NCBI RefSeq assembly: GCF_003369575.1
Contig: NZ_PIOC01000001.1
Location: 310,001 to 374,000, forward strand
DNA length: 64,000 bases
DNA from: Oceanobacillus arenosus
GTDB lineage: Bacteria; Bacillota; Bacilli; Bacillales; Amphibacillaceae
Direction: 5' to 3'
In this document: one piece after another, positions 32,466 to 42,296 of the stretch
Layout: each line of letters starts with the position of its first letter
How positions within the stretch are numbered: the first letter of the stretch is position 1
Notes under the pieces: generated by a model
What the model saw: only the letters and a program-made list of their open reading frames with translations
Told to the model about the DNA's origin: nothing
The model's database searches: none
Translations under genes and position numbers: made by a program

Positions 32466-34397
32466 TTAAAGGGCGTTTTTTTGAATAAATCGGGATAAAA
32501 TTATACTCCGTATTAATAATTTAAAGTCCATATCATATATAAGCTCTGGTTCCGGGCTTTTCCTCACCTTTTCTAGAGCCGATTCAAGTACTTGTGTGTT
32601 TATATATGCAGAGATTTGTGGGTTCCTTATGACTTCCGCCGACTCATTAATAAATGCAGACCAATCAGGAATCATTCTCTGTATACTATCTGCACTCTGG
32701 ATTCCCTTGTAGAGGTGATTTAACCTAACCTTATCTGGCAATATACCTTTAGTAGACCTACGAATTAATGCCCGATCTACTCCATTTTGCACATACTGAG
32801 AATTTGGCACAGATAAGCAAAAACGGACGACTCGCAAATCATTTGTTGGATCACGATTCCACATTGAATGTTTTAGCGAAAATTTTGTATTGTAAGTTCC
32901 GCTACTCGTTCTGTAAAATAACTTTTCAAATTGATTTTTCCTAGCACCAATTGAATTTGGAAGATTAGAGCCATCTTCATAGATTCCGAAACTGCGAATT
33001 CGTTCAAAAACATTAGATCTCCTAGCAAATTCCGGATTTATTAATAACGGTATTGAAAAGTCCTGATGTTTGTTCGTAAACTCTCTAAAACTATTTTTGC
33101 CGATTACCTGCAGCACCCTTTTTCTTCCAGTTCCTTTCACATGAATAAACTGATTGATTTCTTTATATAGCTTAATCCAATGAAATCTTCTAAGTAGATT
33201 CGTATATATATCGATTGCATTTCCCCACGAAACAGAATAATTACCGCGATCTCCAGTTAACATTACTTTAATTCCTTGCTCACTAGCAACGCGATATAAT
33301 CCAGAAATCCAGTATGAATTCTCAAAGTATTTATACGGCATTTCGAGCACATCTATCCATTCATCGATTACAGAATAAGGGCTGTCAATAGGGAAGGTAA
33401 GATAATTTTGTTCAATATTTCCTACATAATCAACGGTTGCTTGTATATAGGGACGTTCATTCGCTATCCTGCTTTTATGTGTCCAATCTTCAAAACCATC
33501 AACTGGAATATAACTAAAGGTATGTAGTTTTTTCCCTGTATTCTTTAATGATCTAGCAGCAAATCCTGAAACAGAACCAGAATCCAAACCACCACTTAAG
33601 CGTGATCCTACTTTTTGATTTGTTCGCATATAATCATTAACTGCGTTTCCAAATACTTCTTTAAATGCTTCCTCATATTCCTCATTTGACTTAAGTATCA
33701 ATTTACTTTCTGTATCTATATAAACGTATCTTGTTAGCTTTAAGCTATCTTCCGTAACTGTTATCGAATGTGATGGTGGCACTTGTTTGATAGCCTTGTA
33801 CACGGTAGAGGCTGTATCTACAGTATCAAGCATATCTGGTATCGCTAGGAAATCTGCAATCCACTCATCATTTAGTCTTTTCTCGATATTTGGTAATGTT
33901 AATAACGGTTGGATAACCGTACAAAATGCCAAGCGTTGATTGGCTCCAGCGTAATAAAGAGTTCTATTTCCGGAATAGTCTCTTGCACCAAAGAGTTTGT
34001 TGTTTCTTCCGTCCCAAATCATAAATGCAAAGTCACCAATTAGATATTTTGGCGAAGCTTCCCCCCACTTTTGGTATGCAAGCAAAATAAGCTGACTGTC
34101 TGGAAGTGTCTTTCGTTTCTCTTTATCCACTTGCAATATGTCAAAGAGTTCCTTTCGATTATCGATTATGGCATCAACAGTAATTGCCAGTTGACTTCCT
34201 GTATCATAATAAGGTAATTGTTCTCCAACCGATTCAGGAGTGATCCACTGTGCATGACAGCCAAGGAGAATATTATCCTTTTGCCAAATCTGCGCATCAT
34301 CAGCAGGGAATTTTTGTAATGCTTCCATCATTTTGTATCCATGACTATTTGGTATTGGTTCTTTGTTTAGATGGAGAATTCCAGCTATTGCACTCAT
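32466..34397 (-). CDS. Lasso cyclase, asparagine-synthetase-like
   Basis: A 643-residue protein with an N-terminal class II amidotransferase-like domain (~1-230) and a C-terminal ATP-pyrophosphatase domain with PP-loop SRLSGGLDSGS (~268). The N-terminal catalytic Cys is missing (Met-Ser-Ala-Ile), as in lasso cyclases that do not use glutamine. It adenylates the Asp side chain of the core and closes the macrolactam ring. First gene of the lasso operon; RBS AAGGAGG before ATG 34397. Confidence 0.93.
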   Translation of the reverse strand: MSAIAGILHLNKEPIPNSHGYKMMEALQKFPADDAQIWQKDNILLGCHAQWITPESVGEQLPYYDTGSQLAITVDAIIDNRKELFDILQVDKEKRKTLPDSQLILLAYQKWGEASPKYLIGDFAFMIWDGRNNKLFGARDYSGNRTLYYAGANQRLAFCTVIQPLLTLPNIEKRLNDEWIADFLAIPDMLDTVDTASTVYKAIKQVPPSHSITVTEDSLKLTRYVYIDTESKLILKSNEEYEEAFKEVFGNAVNDYMRTNQKVGSRLSGGLDSGSVSGFAARSLKNTGKKLHTFSYIPVDGFEDWTHKSRIANERPYIQATVDYVGNIEQNYLTFPIDSPYSVIDEWIDVLEMPYKYFENSYWISGLYRVASEQGIKVMLTGDRGNYSVSWGNAIDIYTNLLRRFHWIKLYKEINQFIHVKGTGRKRVLQVIGKNSFREFTNKHQDFSIPLLINPEFARRSNVFERIRSFGIYEDGSNLPNSIGARKNQFEKLFYRTSSGTYNTKFSLKHSMWNRDPTNDLRVVRFCLSVPNSQYVQNGVDRALIRRSTKGILPDKVRLNHLYKGIQSADSIQRMIPDWSAFINESAEVIRNPQISAYINTQVLESALEKVRKSPEPELIYDMDFKLLIRSIILSRFIQKNAL

Positions 34398-34426
34398 TTT
34401 TTCCCTCCTTACTTAATGCATATTTA

Positions 34427-34442
34427 ATTCTTTATTAAGAAC
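34427..34442 (-). promoter_or_regulatory. SinR-like box in the lasso cyclase leader
   Basis: ATTCTTTATTAAGAAC, 29 bp before the cyclase start, matches two inverted SinR half-sites with the right half AAGAAC perfect. Confidence 0.6.
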
Positions 34443-34530
34443 AAATAAAATGCAACGTATTGAATCCCTGAATAACACTACATAGAAAAGCTAAAATTAT
34501 TGTTATATCGTTAAGGACCTACTAAATTTC

Positions 34531-34559
34531 ATTATAATAACGTGCTATATAATGAACAA
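34531..34559 (-). promoter_or_regulatory. Lasso operon promoter overlapped by a SinR-like box
   Basis: On the minus strand TTGTTC (34554-34559), 17-bp spacer, TATAAT (34531-34536). The dyad GTGCTATATAATGAAC (34542-34557) covers the -35 and most of the spacer and matches 11/12 of GTTC-NN-TATA-NN-GAAC. The rest of 34398-34646 shows no gene and no strong terminator for the EPS operon that ends at 34647. Confidence 0.65.
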
Positions 34560-34646
34560 TACTATAATATTATTCTTAAGGCAATACTTATTTGTATTTA
34601 TTTGCAAACTAGTCACCCTATGGATGTGATTAGCGATTTATCTTAA

Positions 34647-36416
34647 CTACATTACCGACTTTTCCAACTTGTTCTCAATCGATACTAATCTACCTTTACT
34701 AATCTTAAACACGACATCACAGTTTTCAATTGTACTTAGTCGATGAGCAATAATAATCACAGTCTTTTCACCTTTCAAACCATCTATCGCCTTCATAATT
34801 TCTTTTTCCGTTTCATTATCTAATGCGGATGTTGCCTCATCCATAAATAATATCTCTGGATTATGATACAATGCTCGTGCAATTCCAATACGTTGACGTT
34901 GACCTCCTGAAAGACGGACTCCTCGCTCGCCAACAGAGGTTTCTAATTGATCTGGAAGTGCTTCAACAAATTCTTTCAATTGCGCCTGCTCTAGTGCTCG
35001 CCATACTTCCTTGTCATCAATCTGGTTCGCTTCCATTCCAAAAGCAACATTTCCGCGAATTGTATCATCAGATAAAAAGATAGTTTGTGGAATATAGCCT
35101 ATTTTTTGCTGCCATAATGCTTTTTGATCATTCAAGTTTTCCCCATCTATTGTAATACTCCCTTTTTCCGGTTGAAATAGCCCAAGGATAATGTCAACAA
35201 GTGTCGTTTTTCCTGCACCGGATTCGCCAATAAACGCAACCGAATGGCTGATTGGTATGGTTAAGGATATATTTTGCACAGCATATTCCTTTTGATTAGG
35301 ATAACGGAAGGAAATCTCATTTAGCTGTATGGAATTATTAAATGCCTTCTCCCCCTTATTAACCTCAACTACATTTTCACTTAAAGATGAATTCTCCTCT
35401 TTATTCATAAACAAATCTTCATAAACTACATTCAGTGCTGGCAGACTATATCGCATCGTAGTTATCAAGGCAACTACACGATTTATCGAGGGCATAAGTC
35501 TAATTGCAGCCATTGCAAAAAGAGCCATCGTCGATATGAGTTGTGTCGCATTTGTTCCTTGTAAAATAATAATTAACATCACAATAAGGACGATAGCCAT
35601 TATCAATGTTTCGATAAAATATCTTGGAATGACTTCCAACATTTTCATATATCGAATATTGTTGCCATTAATCTGGCTTTGTTCTTTGTAAGACTTGATA
35701 AAAAAGGCTTCTTTTCCAGATACCTTAACTTCTTTACTAGCCCCTAGTCCTTGATTAACCCATTTAATCATCGCACTACTTACCTTTTGTTGCTCGACTC
35801 CTAGTTGATCTATTTTATTTCTTTGAAGTTTAAAAAATAAAAAAACACTTCCACCTAATAGGATAGAAGCAGTTATCATGGCGATAGGTGCAGTAACGAA
35901 TAGTAGTACCGATATACATATTATTACAAGAATTTCCGTTAGTAATTGAAAACCTGAAATCACAATTCCTTGAAAAACCCTAGGTACTTCATTATTTACA
36001 TTTCTGAGTAAATCCGCTGTGTTTCTTTGCAAATGAAAAGTATAAGGCTTTGTTAAATATTCTTGAAACAAATCCCTTGAAAGTTTCACTTGTTGATTTG
36101 TTGTAACCCTTACTTGTAAATAGTTAAATAGAAGCAAATATAAGTTTTTGAAAATAAATACGGAAAGTAGTAATGCTACTAATAGGATAATAAATGCATT
36201 TGTATTTTGAAAGTTAAAGAATTCATACACATAAGCTAAAATCGCTTGATTCTGGATTATTTCAGGATTGGTTATAATGCCAATAAATGGAGCAATTAAT
36301 CCAATTCCTACTGTTTCAAATATGGCTGCTATGATCATCATGAAGAATAGGATTAGTAGCTTTTTCTTTTCCTTTTTGTTGAAAAGGGTCGGGAGCTTAT
36401 TAATTACACTTCTCAA
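34647..36416 (-). CDS. ABC-type lipid-linked oligosaccharide flippase (PglK-like)
   Basis: A 589-residue half-transporter: six membrane helices (~20-310) with a long cytosolic loop, then an ATPase with Walker A GESGAGKTT (~390), signature LSGGQRQ and Walker B ILFMDEATSALDN. It ends the EPS operon. No Wzx/EpsK-type flippase gene is present among the EPS genes, so this ABC protein, like PglK/WlaB, is the likely flippase for the repeat unit. A role in exporting a peptide is a weaker alternative because the lasso operon has its own exporter. Confidence 0.8.
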   Translation of the reverse strand: MRSVINKLPTLFNKKEKKKLLILFFMMIIAAIFETVGIGLIAPFIGIITNPEIIQNQAILAYVYEFFNFQNTNAFIILLVALLLSVFIFKNLYLLLFNYLQVRVTTNQQVKLSRDLFQEYLTKPYTFHLQRNTADLLRNVNNEVPRVFQGIVISGFQLLTEILVIICISVLLFVTAPIAMITASILLGGSVFLFFKLQRNKIDQLGVEQQKVSSAMIKWVNQGLGASKEVKVSGKEAFFIKSYKEQSQINGNNIRYMKMLEVIPRYFIETLIMAIVLIVMLIIILQGTNATQLISTMALFAMAAIRLMPSINRVVALITTMRYSLPALNVVYEDLFMNKEENSSLSENVVEVNKGEKAFNNSIQLNEISFRYPNQKEYAVQNISLTIPISHSVAFIGESGAGKTTLVDIILGLFQPEKGSITIDGENLNDQKALWQQKIGYIPQTIFLSDDTIRGNVAFGMEANQIDDKEVWRALEQAQLKEFVEALPDQLETSVGERGVRLSGGQRQRIGIARALYHNPEILFMDEATSALDNETEKEIMKAIDGLKGEKTVIIIAHRLSTIENCDVVFKISKGRLVSIENKLEKSVM

Positions 36417-36462
36417 TTTTATATACCTCCAAAATATAGCATTTAAAAAATCGTACTCAGTA

Positions 36463-37524
36463 TTAAAAATTACTTATTTTTTTTATAATGCCCACTATAT
36501 TATTTTTCACAAAATATTGAAATTCACTTTTTGCCTTTATAAATCTAATTAATAGCTTTTCATTTTTTAACAAGCAAATTATCTTGATAGACATATAATA
36601 TATTGATGGACTTTTATATTTCAATAAATCTTTATAAAACTCTTTATCATTTAATATTGAAGACAGTATTCTATATTTATTAGTTATTAATATAGTACTA
36701 TTCACTACTTCATGTATATATGATAAAGTTACCTTGGAAAAATGATTCCTTATACTCTTTATGAAGATTTCATACCCGTATACTTTAGATATATCTATTA
36801 AAAACTCTTTATTATCCACTATATAGTCATATAGATCCTCCCTAAATATCCGCGTTAAAGAATCCCTTTTGCGCATATAATAATTATACAAAGGTTCTTC
36901 TACATAAATTAAACTCTCTATCAATGTCAATAACTTAAAATTTAATCTTGCATCTTCACTATGATGCTTATCTTCATCAAATTTTATATTATTTGTGTAA
37001 AATAATGACTTTCTATAGAGCTTATTTACACTGGATATTAAACTTAAGTCTTTGTTTGATAATATAGATGGAATAATTTGAATTTTTATTTCCGTTCTAT
37101 CCAATATATCTGTATTTTCCCAAATTTCACTTCTCCTATTTGTATTATTTATCAAATCGATCGTTTTGATAGGACATACAACTATATCTGCATTATGCAC
37201 TATAGATTTTTTATACATTATTTCATACATATTTTGCTCAATAGTATCATCTGGATCAACGAATGCTATATATTTCCCATTTGAGACTTCTAGCCCTTTA
37301 TTTCGGGCTGAAGATACTCCGCCATTCTGTTTGTGGATAACTTTTGTCCTGCTATCTGTTTCAGCATAATAATCACATATCTCTCCACACTTGTCTGTTG
37401 ATCCATCGTTTACAAGTATAAGTTCAAAGTCAGAAAACGTTTGTTCTAATATAGACTCTAGACATGTTTCCAAGTACTCTTCAACGTTATAAATCGGAAC
37501 AATTATACTTATAGCTGGTTTCAT
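36463..37524 (-). CDS. Glycosyltransferase family 2 (EpsJ-like)
   Basis: A 353-residue GT-A fold enzyme: SIIVPIYNVEEYLETC at the N-terminus, ILVNDGSTDKCGEI, then KQNGGVSSARNKGL and the DxD-type FVDPDDTIE near residue 95. The C-terminal ~150 residues are very rich in Ile, Lys and Tyr. It transfers a sugar to the lipid-linked repeat unit at the inner membrane face. Base composition is clearly more AT-rich than in the epsA-N part. Confidence 0.88.
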   Translation of the reverse strand: MKPAISIIVPIYNVEEYLETCLESILEQTFSDFELILVNDGSTDKCGEICDYYAETDSRTKVIHKQNGGVSSARNKGLEVSNGKYIAFVDPDDTIEQNMYEIMYKKSIVHNADIVVCPIKTIDLINNTNRRSEIWENTDILDRTEIKIQIIPSILSNKDLSLISSVNKLYRKSLFYTNNIKFDEDKHHSEDARLNFKLLTLIESLIYVEEPLYNYYMRKRDSLTRIFREDLYDYIVDNKEFLIDISKVYGYEIFIKSIRNHFSKVTLSYIHEVVNSTILITNKYRILSSILNDKEFYKDLLKYKSPSIYYMSIKIICLLKNEKLLIRFIKAKSEFQYFVKNNIVGIIKKISNF

Positions 37525-37613
37525 TTATTTCATCACCTCTTTAATAATCACTACAAAATAATAAGTATTGGATCATTAATTATTTTATAGGGAAATTATT
37601 AATATATTATCTT

Positions 37614-38705
37614 TTAGTATTTTCCGACAAACAAATCAAGTGCTTTAAATTGATTTGTTGCTTCATCGCATACTTTATCAATATCAATTTTATTAGGTAT
37701 TGGAATTACATTTTCCGGTTTCAATTTCTCCATATTCTTTATAAAGACACCATTTCCTTCTAAGTTTAGATCATTTAGTATGTTATGTGTTTTATTACTA
37801 TATATAATAGGAAATACGTTTATATTATAAAGAAGTGCAAGTATTATAGAGTGAAACCTTGTGCCTATTATTAAATCACAGGACCGGTACTTAACAAGGA
37901 ACGCATCTATATTTCCATTATAATTTATTATCTTTACTTTACTTTTGTGTTCTACCCCAATTCTCTGTTTTATATTATTACACATACTCAAATCACCTTC
38001 TTGTTCGCAAAATGAAAATAAATTAATACTAAATCCTAATTTACTGTAGTATTCTACTAACTCAACAATTTTGTCATTGTACACTGTATTATAATTTCTC
38101 AAATCCTCTCTTTTCTCTAAATTAATGAGAGAAAAACCTATACTCCTTTCCATAACAATAGAATTAGAATCATCCTTTTTTAAGTTAAAAACCGCATCTG
38201 TAGAAACTCTTATATTTTTAAGATCTTTAAATAGCGAATATGAATTGAAATCCCTAAAACAAACATCTTCAAACAATGAAAAGTATTTCTTATGACTGTT
38301 AACAAAGTCATTATCTGAAAACGGTCCAAAATTAGCTCCAATTATAAATGATTTTTTGTTTAATTTTTTCAATTTATCTGGTAATATGCTTTTACTTGTT
38401 AAAAATCCTTTCCAATCTGGACCTTCCATGAATATTGATCCCCCTATGATAACAAGTCCATCATATTTCCAGAAATTTAACAAATTGTTTATTTTACTAA
38501 AAACATCTACTTTCCGCAATCCGAAAAAATTAACACTTAGACTTCTTAATATAACAACATTATTATAATTACTAAAAATCTCACGATAAGTTTTATTTGA
38601 AGTTAACAAATACCACTCAACATCTGGATATCTGTCAAATAACACTTTTAAAAATAAGTCGTCTCCTATGTTTTTAGCAAAATAAGCATTTACCAGCATC
38701 CTCAT
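37614..38705 (-). CDS. Polysaccharide pyruvyl transferase family protein (EpsI/EpsO-like)
   Basis: A 363-residue protein with the family's N-terminal AKNIGDDLFLKVL, an IIGGSIFMEGP loop, IIGANFGPFSD, and the C-terminal CDLIIGTRFHSIILAL, the signature of pyruvyl/sugar transferases of the WcaK/EpsI/CsaB type. It would add ketal pyruvate to a sugar, giving the polymer negative charge. Very AT-rich. RBS GAGGTG before ATG 38705. Confidence 0.85.
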   Translation of the reverse strand: MRMLVNAYFAKNIGDDLFLKVLFDRYPDVEWYLLTSNKTYREIFSNYNNVVILRSLSVNFFGLRKVDVFSKINNLLNFWKYDGLVIIGGSIFMEGPDWKGFLTSKSILPDKLKKLNKKSFIIGANFGPFSDNDFVNSHKKYFSLFEDVCFRDFNSYSLFKDLKNIRVSTDAVFNLKKDDSNSIVMERSIGFSLINLEKREDLRNYNTVYNDKIVELVEYYSKLGFSINLFSFCEQEGDLSMCNNIKQRIGVEHKSKVKIINYNGNIDAFLVKYRSCDLIIGTRFHSIILALLYNINVFPIIYSNKTHNILNDLNLEGNGVFIKNMEKLKPENVIPIPNKIDIDKVCDEATNQFKALDLFVGKY

Positions 38706-38760
38706 ATTCTAATTCACCTCAATAAATATCCATAATATTTTATTGCTATAAAAATATAAT

Positions 38761-39951
38761 TTAAGTTAATGATATTGCAAATCCACTCATATCTTGTGTA
38801 TTTTCGAATGGGTATTTAGATAAATTGTCACTGAATTCCTGGCACAGTTTTGGATTATCAATTAATTCTTTTACTCCATTATAAATTTGCTTTTCATCGA
38901 TATTCACAATTAACCCTGTCTCCCCATTTTCTATTTGCTCTTTTGCCCCATTAACATTTGTAGTTACAATAGGTTTAGCCAAGCACCTTGCTTCAATTAA
39001 AGTAATACAATACCCCTCATATCTCGAAGGCTGAACATAAATGTCACACTGATCCATGTAAGGATATGGGTTTGAATCTGGACCTAATAAAATAAATCTA
39101 TCTTGAAGTTTTAATTCTTTAATAAGACCTTCATATTCACTTCTGTAGCTTCCCTCTCCTAAGCAATACCATTTAACATCATAGCCATCATCAATTAGCC
39201 TTGATAAGACTCTTATAGCTAAGTCCTGTCCCTTTTCAGTAGCAAGTCTCCCTACTGTAAGTATTTTTATCCCATTAAAACCATCATTAAATCCTTTTCC
39301 TTCCTTGGACTTGGTTCGAATTAAGTTTGGAGACACTAAATTTATAAAAACCTCAGACTTTTCTTCTACAACAGGTACTAAAGATACTAATTTACTCCTT
39401 GCCTCTTCCGAAACTACAAAAAATCTTTCAAACTTTTTATAAGTCTTAGCTGCAAAATTTACATCAAATCCAATCTTAGTTACATCAAAATGAATCCATT
39501 GAATCTTCTTCCTAGCTTTTATCTTATGAACAACAAAATAGCTTATGAAGTCCATTGGACCAGCATAAGCTACCGCAACATCGTATTCATTTTTATAGAT
39601 TGGAACATTTTTTAATAGATAATGAAAAAATAAACTTTTATTTTTCATAGTCTTAGCTAATACGGTTGCAATTGTTAAGCCTAACCCCTTTATTAATTTC
39701 CCTGTTTTAAAGAGATTAATTGCCGTTACTTTAGCAGGCTGATTTAGCGTGTTCTTTAATGAAGGATACTCAAGTATGTAGTCTATATGAACAGTATTAG
39801 GAATAGAATCTAAAAACCCACCATACTTCTCCAGCATTAGAATAGTTATATCATACTCATCCTCTGGCATCTCGGCAATCATATTAAGTAATGCCTTTTC
39901 TGTTCCGCCGATATTCATATTAATAATCATAAATACGATTTTTATCTTCAC
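38761..39951 (-). CDS. Glycosyltransferase family 4
   Basis: About 396 residues, GT-B fold. N-terminal NIGGTEKALLNMI is the acceptor-side motif of EpsF/CapM-like enzymes; the donor side has ILTVGRLATEKGQDLAI and the E-x7-E-like QPSRYEGYCITLIEA. GTG 39951 is better placed behind AAAGAG than GTG 39960. One of three paralogous GT4 genes in this half of the operon, with 39979 and 42297. Confidence 0.87.
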   Translation of the reverse strand: MKIKIVFMIINMNIGGTEKALLNMIAEMPEDEYDITILMLEKYGGFLDSIPNTVHIDYILEYPSLKNTLNQPAKVTAINLFKTGKLIKGLGLTIATVLAKTMKNKSLFFHYLLKNVPIYKNEYDVAVAYAGPMDFISYFVVHKIKARKKIQWIHFDVTKIGFDVNFAAKTYKKFERFFVVSEEARSKLVSLVPVVEEKSEVFINLVSPNLIRTKSKEGKGFNDGFNGIKILTVGRLATEKGQDLAIRVLSRLIDDGYDVKWYCLGEGSYRSEYEGLIKELKLQDRFILLGPDSNPYPYMDQCDIYVQPSRYEGYCITLIEARCLAKPIVTTNVNGAKEQIENGETGLIVNIDEKQIYNGVKELIDNPKLCQEFSDNLSKYPFENTQDMSGFAISLT

Positions 39952-39978
39952 TATGGTCACACTCTTTCAACATCATTA

Positions 39979-41169
39979 TTATCCTAATAACTGATAAACC
40001 TTTTCTATTTCCTCCGTATTCCCCTTCTTCTCTGAATGTAAGTAATTTACAATAGATTGTCGTAATTCTTGATCATTTATCAACCTTAGGATTCCATCAC
40101 TTACTGCATCTGCATTCATATCAACAACCAGGCCATTTTTTTCGTGAATCATCTGATTAAATACTGCGTCAAATCTCGTTGTAACTACTGGGATATTAAG
40201 CATTCTTGCTTCAGCAATTGCAAGTCCAAAGCCTTCAAATCTTGAAGTTTGTACATAGATATCAGCATCCTTGATAAATGGATATGGATTTGTTTTTACC
40301 CCTAATAAAATAAAATGTTCAGCTAAATCATGCACTATAATAAAATCCTCAATTTCCTCTTTTAAAGGGCCTTTTCCTAATACGTACCACTTAAAGTTTA
40401 TCCCTTTTTCTTTAAGTCTTTTACAAGCTTCTAGCGCAATATCATATCCTTTTCCTTCTGATAATCTACCTATTGTTAAGATCCTAATTCCATTGTAATT
40501 ATCCTCATAATCTTTACCTATTTGTGACATTTTGTTAATTAAGATAGGATTATTAATGTCAAATATTACCTTTATTTTATCAGAATAAAAAGGAAATATA
40601 TCTAAATACTTTTCTTTGGCTGAATAGGATACAGCAATAATCTTATTATATTTATCATAAAATTTCGTTTGATAATCTCTTTCCATCTCACTTATTATCA
40701 AACTAGTGTTTACCCACGCAAATTTATTATTTGCTTTTATTTTTTCAGCTACATAAAAAGTTGGAATCCCCTGTGCATAGCTTACAGCTATATCATATGT
40801 TTTAGGGTTATTCTCAATCACTTTGGAAACACTTTGCCAAAAGATCATAGCTTTTTGAGGGTTGGTATATTCCTTTCTTCTTATGCCTATTGAATACTTC
40901 AACCTTGAGTACAACATCATGTACTCACGTTCGCCGATAGCATATTTTATTGAATCTTTTACGTTTTGTTTCGTAAAGTTAGTATATTTTAATGGCTCTA
41001 GGATATTAACTTCTTCTGGCACTAATTCCTCTAATGCATGACCATGGGAAAATAACTGGAGGTCAACAGAATATCTTGAGTAATCAAGCATAGATAATAG
41101 TGTTACCAAGCTTTTTTCTGCGCCAGCAATATCCAATGAATCAATAACGAATAAAATACTTTTTTTCAT
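39979..41169 (-). CDS. Glycosyltransferase family 4
   Basis: A 396-residue GT-B enzyme: SLDIAGAEKSLVTLLSML at the N-terminus, ILTIGRLSEGKGYDIAL in the donor domain and QTSRFEGFGLAIAEA as the nucleotide-sugar binding motif. It is AT-rich and a paralogue of its neighbour at 38761. Acts on the cytosolic side in building the repeat unit. Confidence 0.87.
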   Translation of the reverse strand: MKKSILFVIDSLDIAGAEKSLVTLLSMLDYSRYSVDLQLFSHGHALEELVPEEVNILEPLKYTNFTKQNVKDSIKYAIGEREYMMLYSRLKYSIGIRRKEYTNPQKAMIFWQSVSKVIENNPKTYDIAVSYAQGIPTFYVAEKIKANNKFAWVNTSLIISEMERDYQTKFYDKYNKIIAVSYSAKEKYLDIFPFYSDKIKVIFDINNPILINKMSQIGKDYEDNYNGIRILTIGRLSEGKGYDIALEACKRLKEKGINFKWYVLGKGPLKEEIEDFIIVHDLAEHFILLGVKTNPYPFIKDADIYVQTSRFEGFGLAIAEARMLNIPVVTTRFDAVFNQMIHEKNGLVVDMNADAVSDGILRLINDQELRQSIVNYLHSEKKGNTEEIEKVYQLLG

Positions 41170-41249
41170 CTGGTTATCACTTCACTTCCAAAAATAATTT
41201 CTACAAATTTATCAAAACTATTCTTAAACTCCACTACCAGCTTATCCTC

Positions 41250-42284
41250 TTAAACATCTACCTGCTTTAATCCTTCAGGCTTTGATAATAGCTTTATTTT
41301 CCTCAATCCTTTTCGTAATCCAAGATAAAGAACGTTGAGATAAGGGTGGAAGGAAAATAAGAATAACTGTCTTTGCAACTCTCTTTCATCTTGAACAGCA
41401 CGTTTTAGATTACTATTATTATCTCGTATGTACGAATGGATTTTCTTTCGATGTGTTCCACCTTTGTCTTTCTTTCTGTTTAATAGCAACAAGTTATAAT
41501 GAATGAGGCACATTTTTAATATCTCCTTAAATGATGCATCAGTGAGCTCCTCATATTGTTTTTCAATAAAGAGATGTCTTTCTTTTAATCCCCTTATAAT
41601 ATCTAAATTTCTTGGTGTATACGTTGCAACGATGCTATCACTTCGTTGATAATAATAGTAAAAAGGTTGTTGTAACAATAGAAACGTATTTACCCGCTGC
41701 ATGACTTGATAAGCCCAGAATATGTCTTCAAATAGGACTCCCTTTTCAAATGGAATGTCGCTTATTAATTCTGTTCTATAAAGCTTCCCCCACGCAAAAT
41801 TTTTTACCTTTTTATTTGTAACCAACTCGTACATCAAGGATTTATTTGTTAATATTTCCAGCGAATCTCCTTCTGTACTATACCTATTATCAATGAGCAA
41901 TCTATCTTCATAAGCATAATAAAAAGCTGATTGCACAATATCAGCTTTATTCTCAATGCTATTACTGACCAGGAGTTCAATCATAGTTTTATCTAACCAA
42001 TCATCACTATCAACGAACATAATAAATTCTCCTGTTGCCTGCTTCATGCCATGATTCCTAGCATCAGATAATCCACCATTCTTCTTGTGGATAACTTTTA
42101 TGCGAGTATCACTTTCTTGATAATCATCCACAATTTCTCCACAATTATCTGGTGATCCATCATCTACCAAAATAATCTCTAGATTAACATATGTTTGGTT
42201 AATAATACTATCTACACATCTATGAATATACTTCTCTACTTTATAGATAGGGACAATAACACTAACCTTTCCCTTCTCTGGCAT
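41250..42284 (-). CDS. Glycosyltransferase family 2 (EpsJ/EpsE-like)
   Basis: A 344-residue GT-A enzyme: VSVIVPIYKVEKYIHRC, ILVDDGSPDNCGEIV, KKNGGLSDARNHGM and DSDDWLDK (metal-binding Asp). RBS GGAGGGA before ATG 42284. It lies 13 nt after the preceding GT4 gene. Confidence 0.88.
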   Translation of the reverse strand: MPEKGKVSVIVPIYKVEKYIHRCVDSIINQTYVNLEIILVDDGSPDNCGEIVDDYQESDTRIKVIHKKNGGLSDARNHGMKQATGEFIMFVDSDDWLDKTMIELLVSNSIENKADIVQSAFYYAYEDRLLIDNRYSTEGDSLEILTNKSLMYELVTNKKVKNFAWGKLYRTELISDIPFEKGVLFEDIFWAYQVMQRVNTFLLLQQPFYYYYQRSDSIVATYTPRNLDIIRGLKERHLFIEKQYEELTDASFKEILKMCLIHYNLLLLNRKKDKGGTHRKKIHSYIRDNNSNLKRAVQDERELQRQLFLFSFHPYLNVLYLGLRKGLRKIKLLSKPEGLKQVDV

Positions 42285-42296
42285 GCATTGTCCCTC

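Noticed and set aside
34647-36416. Considered as a second lasso exporter
   Set aside because: The lasso operon has its own McjD-type exporter; operon membership, PglK-like layout and the lack of a Wzx favour a polysaccharide flippase.
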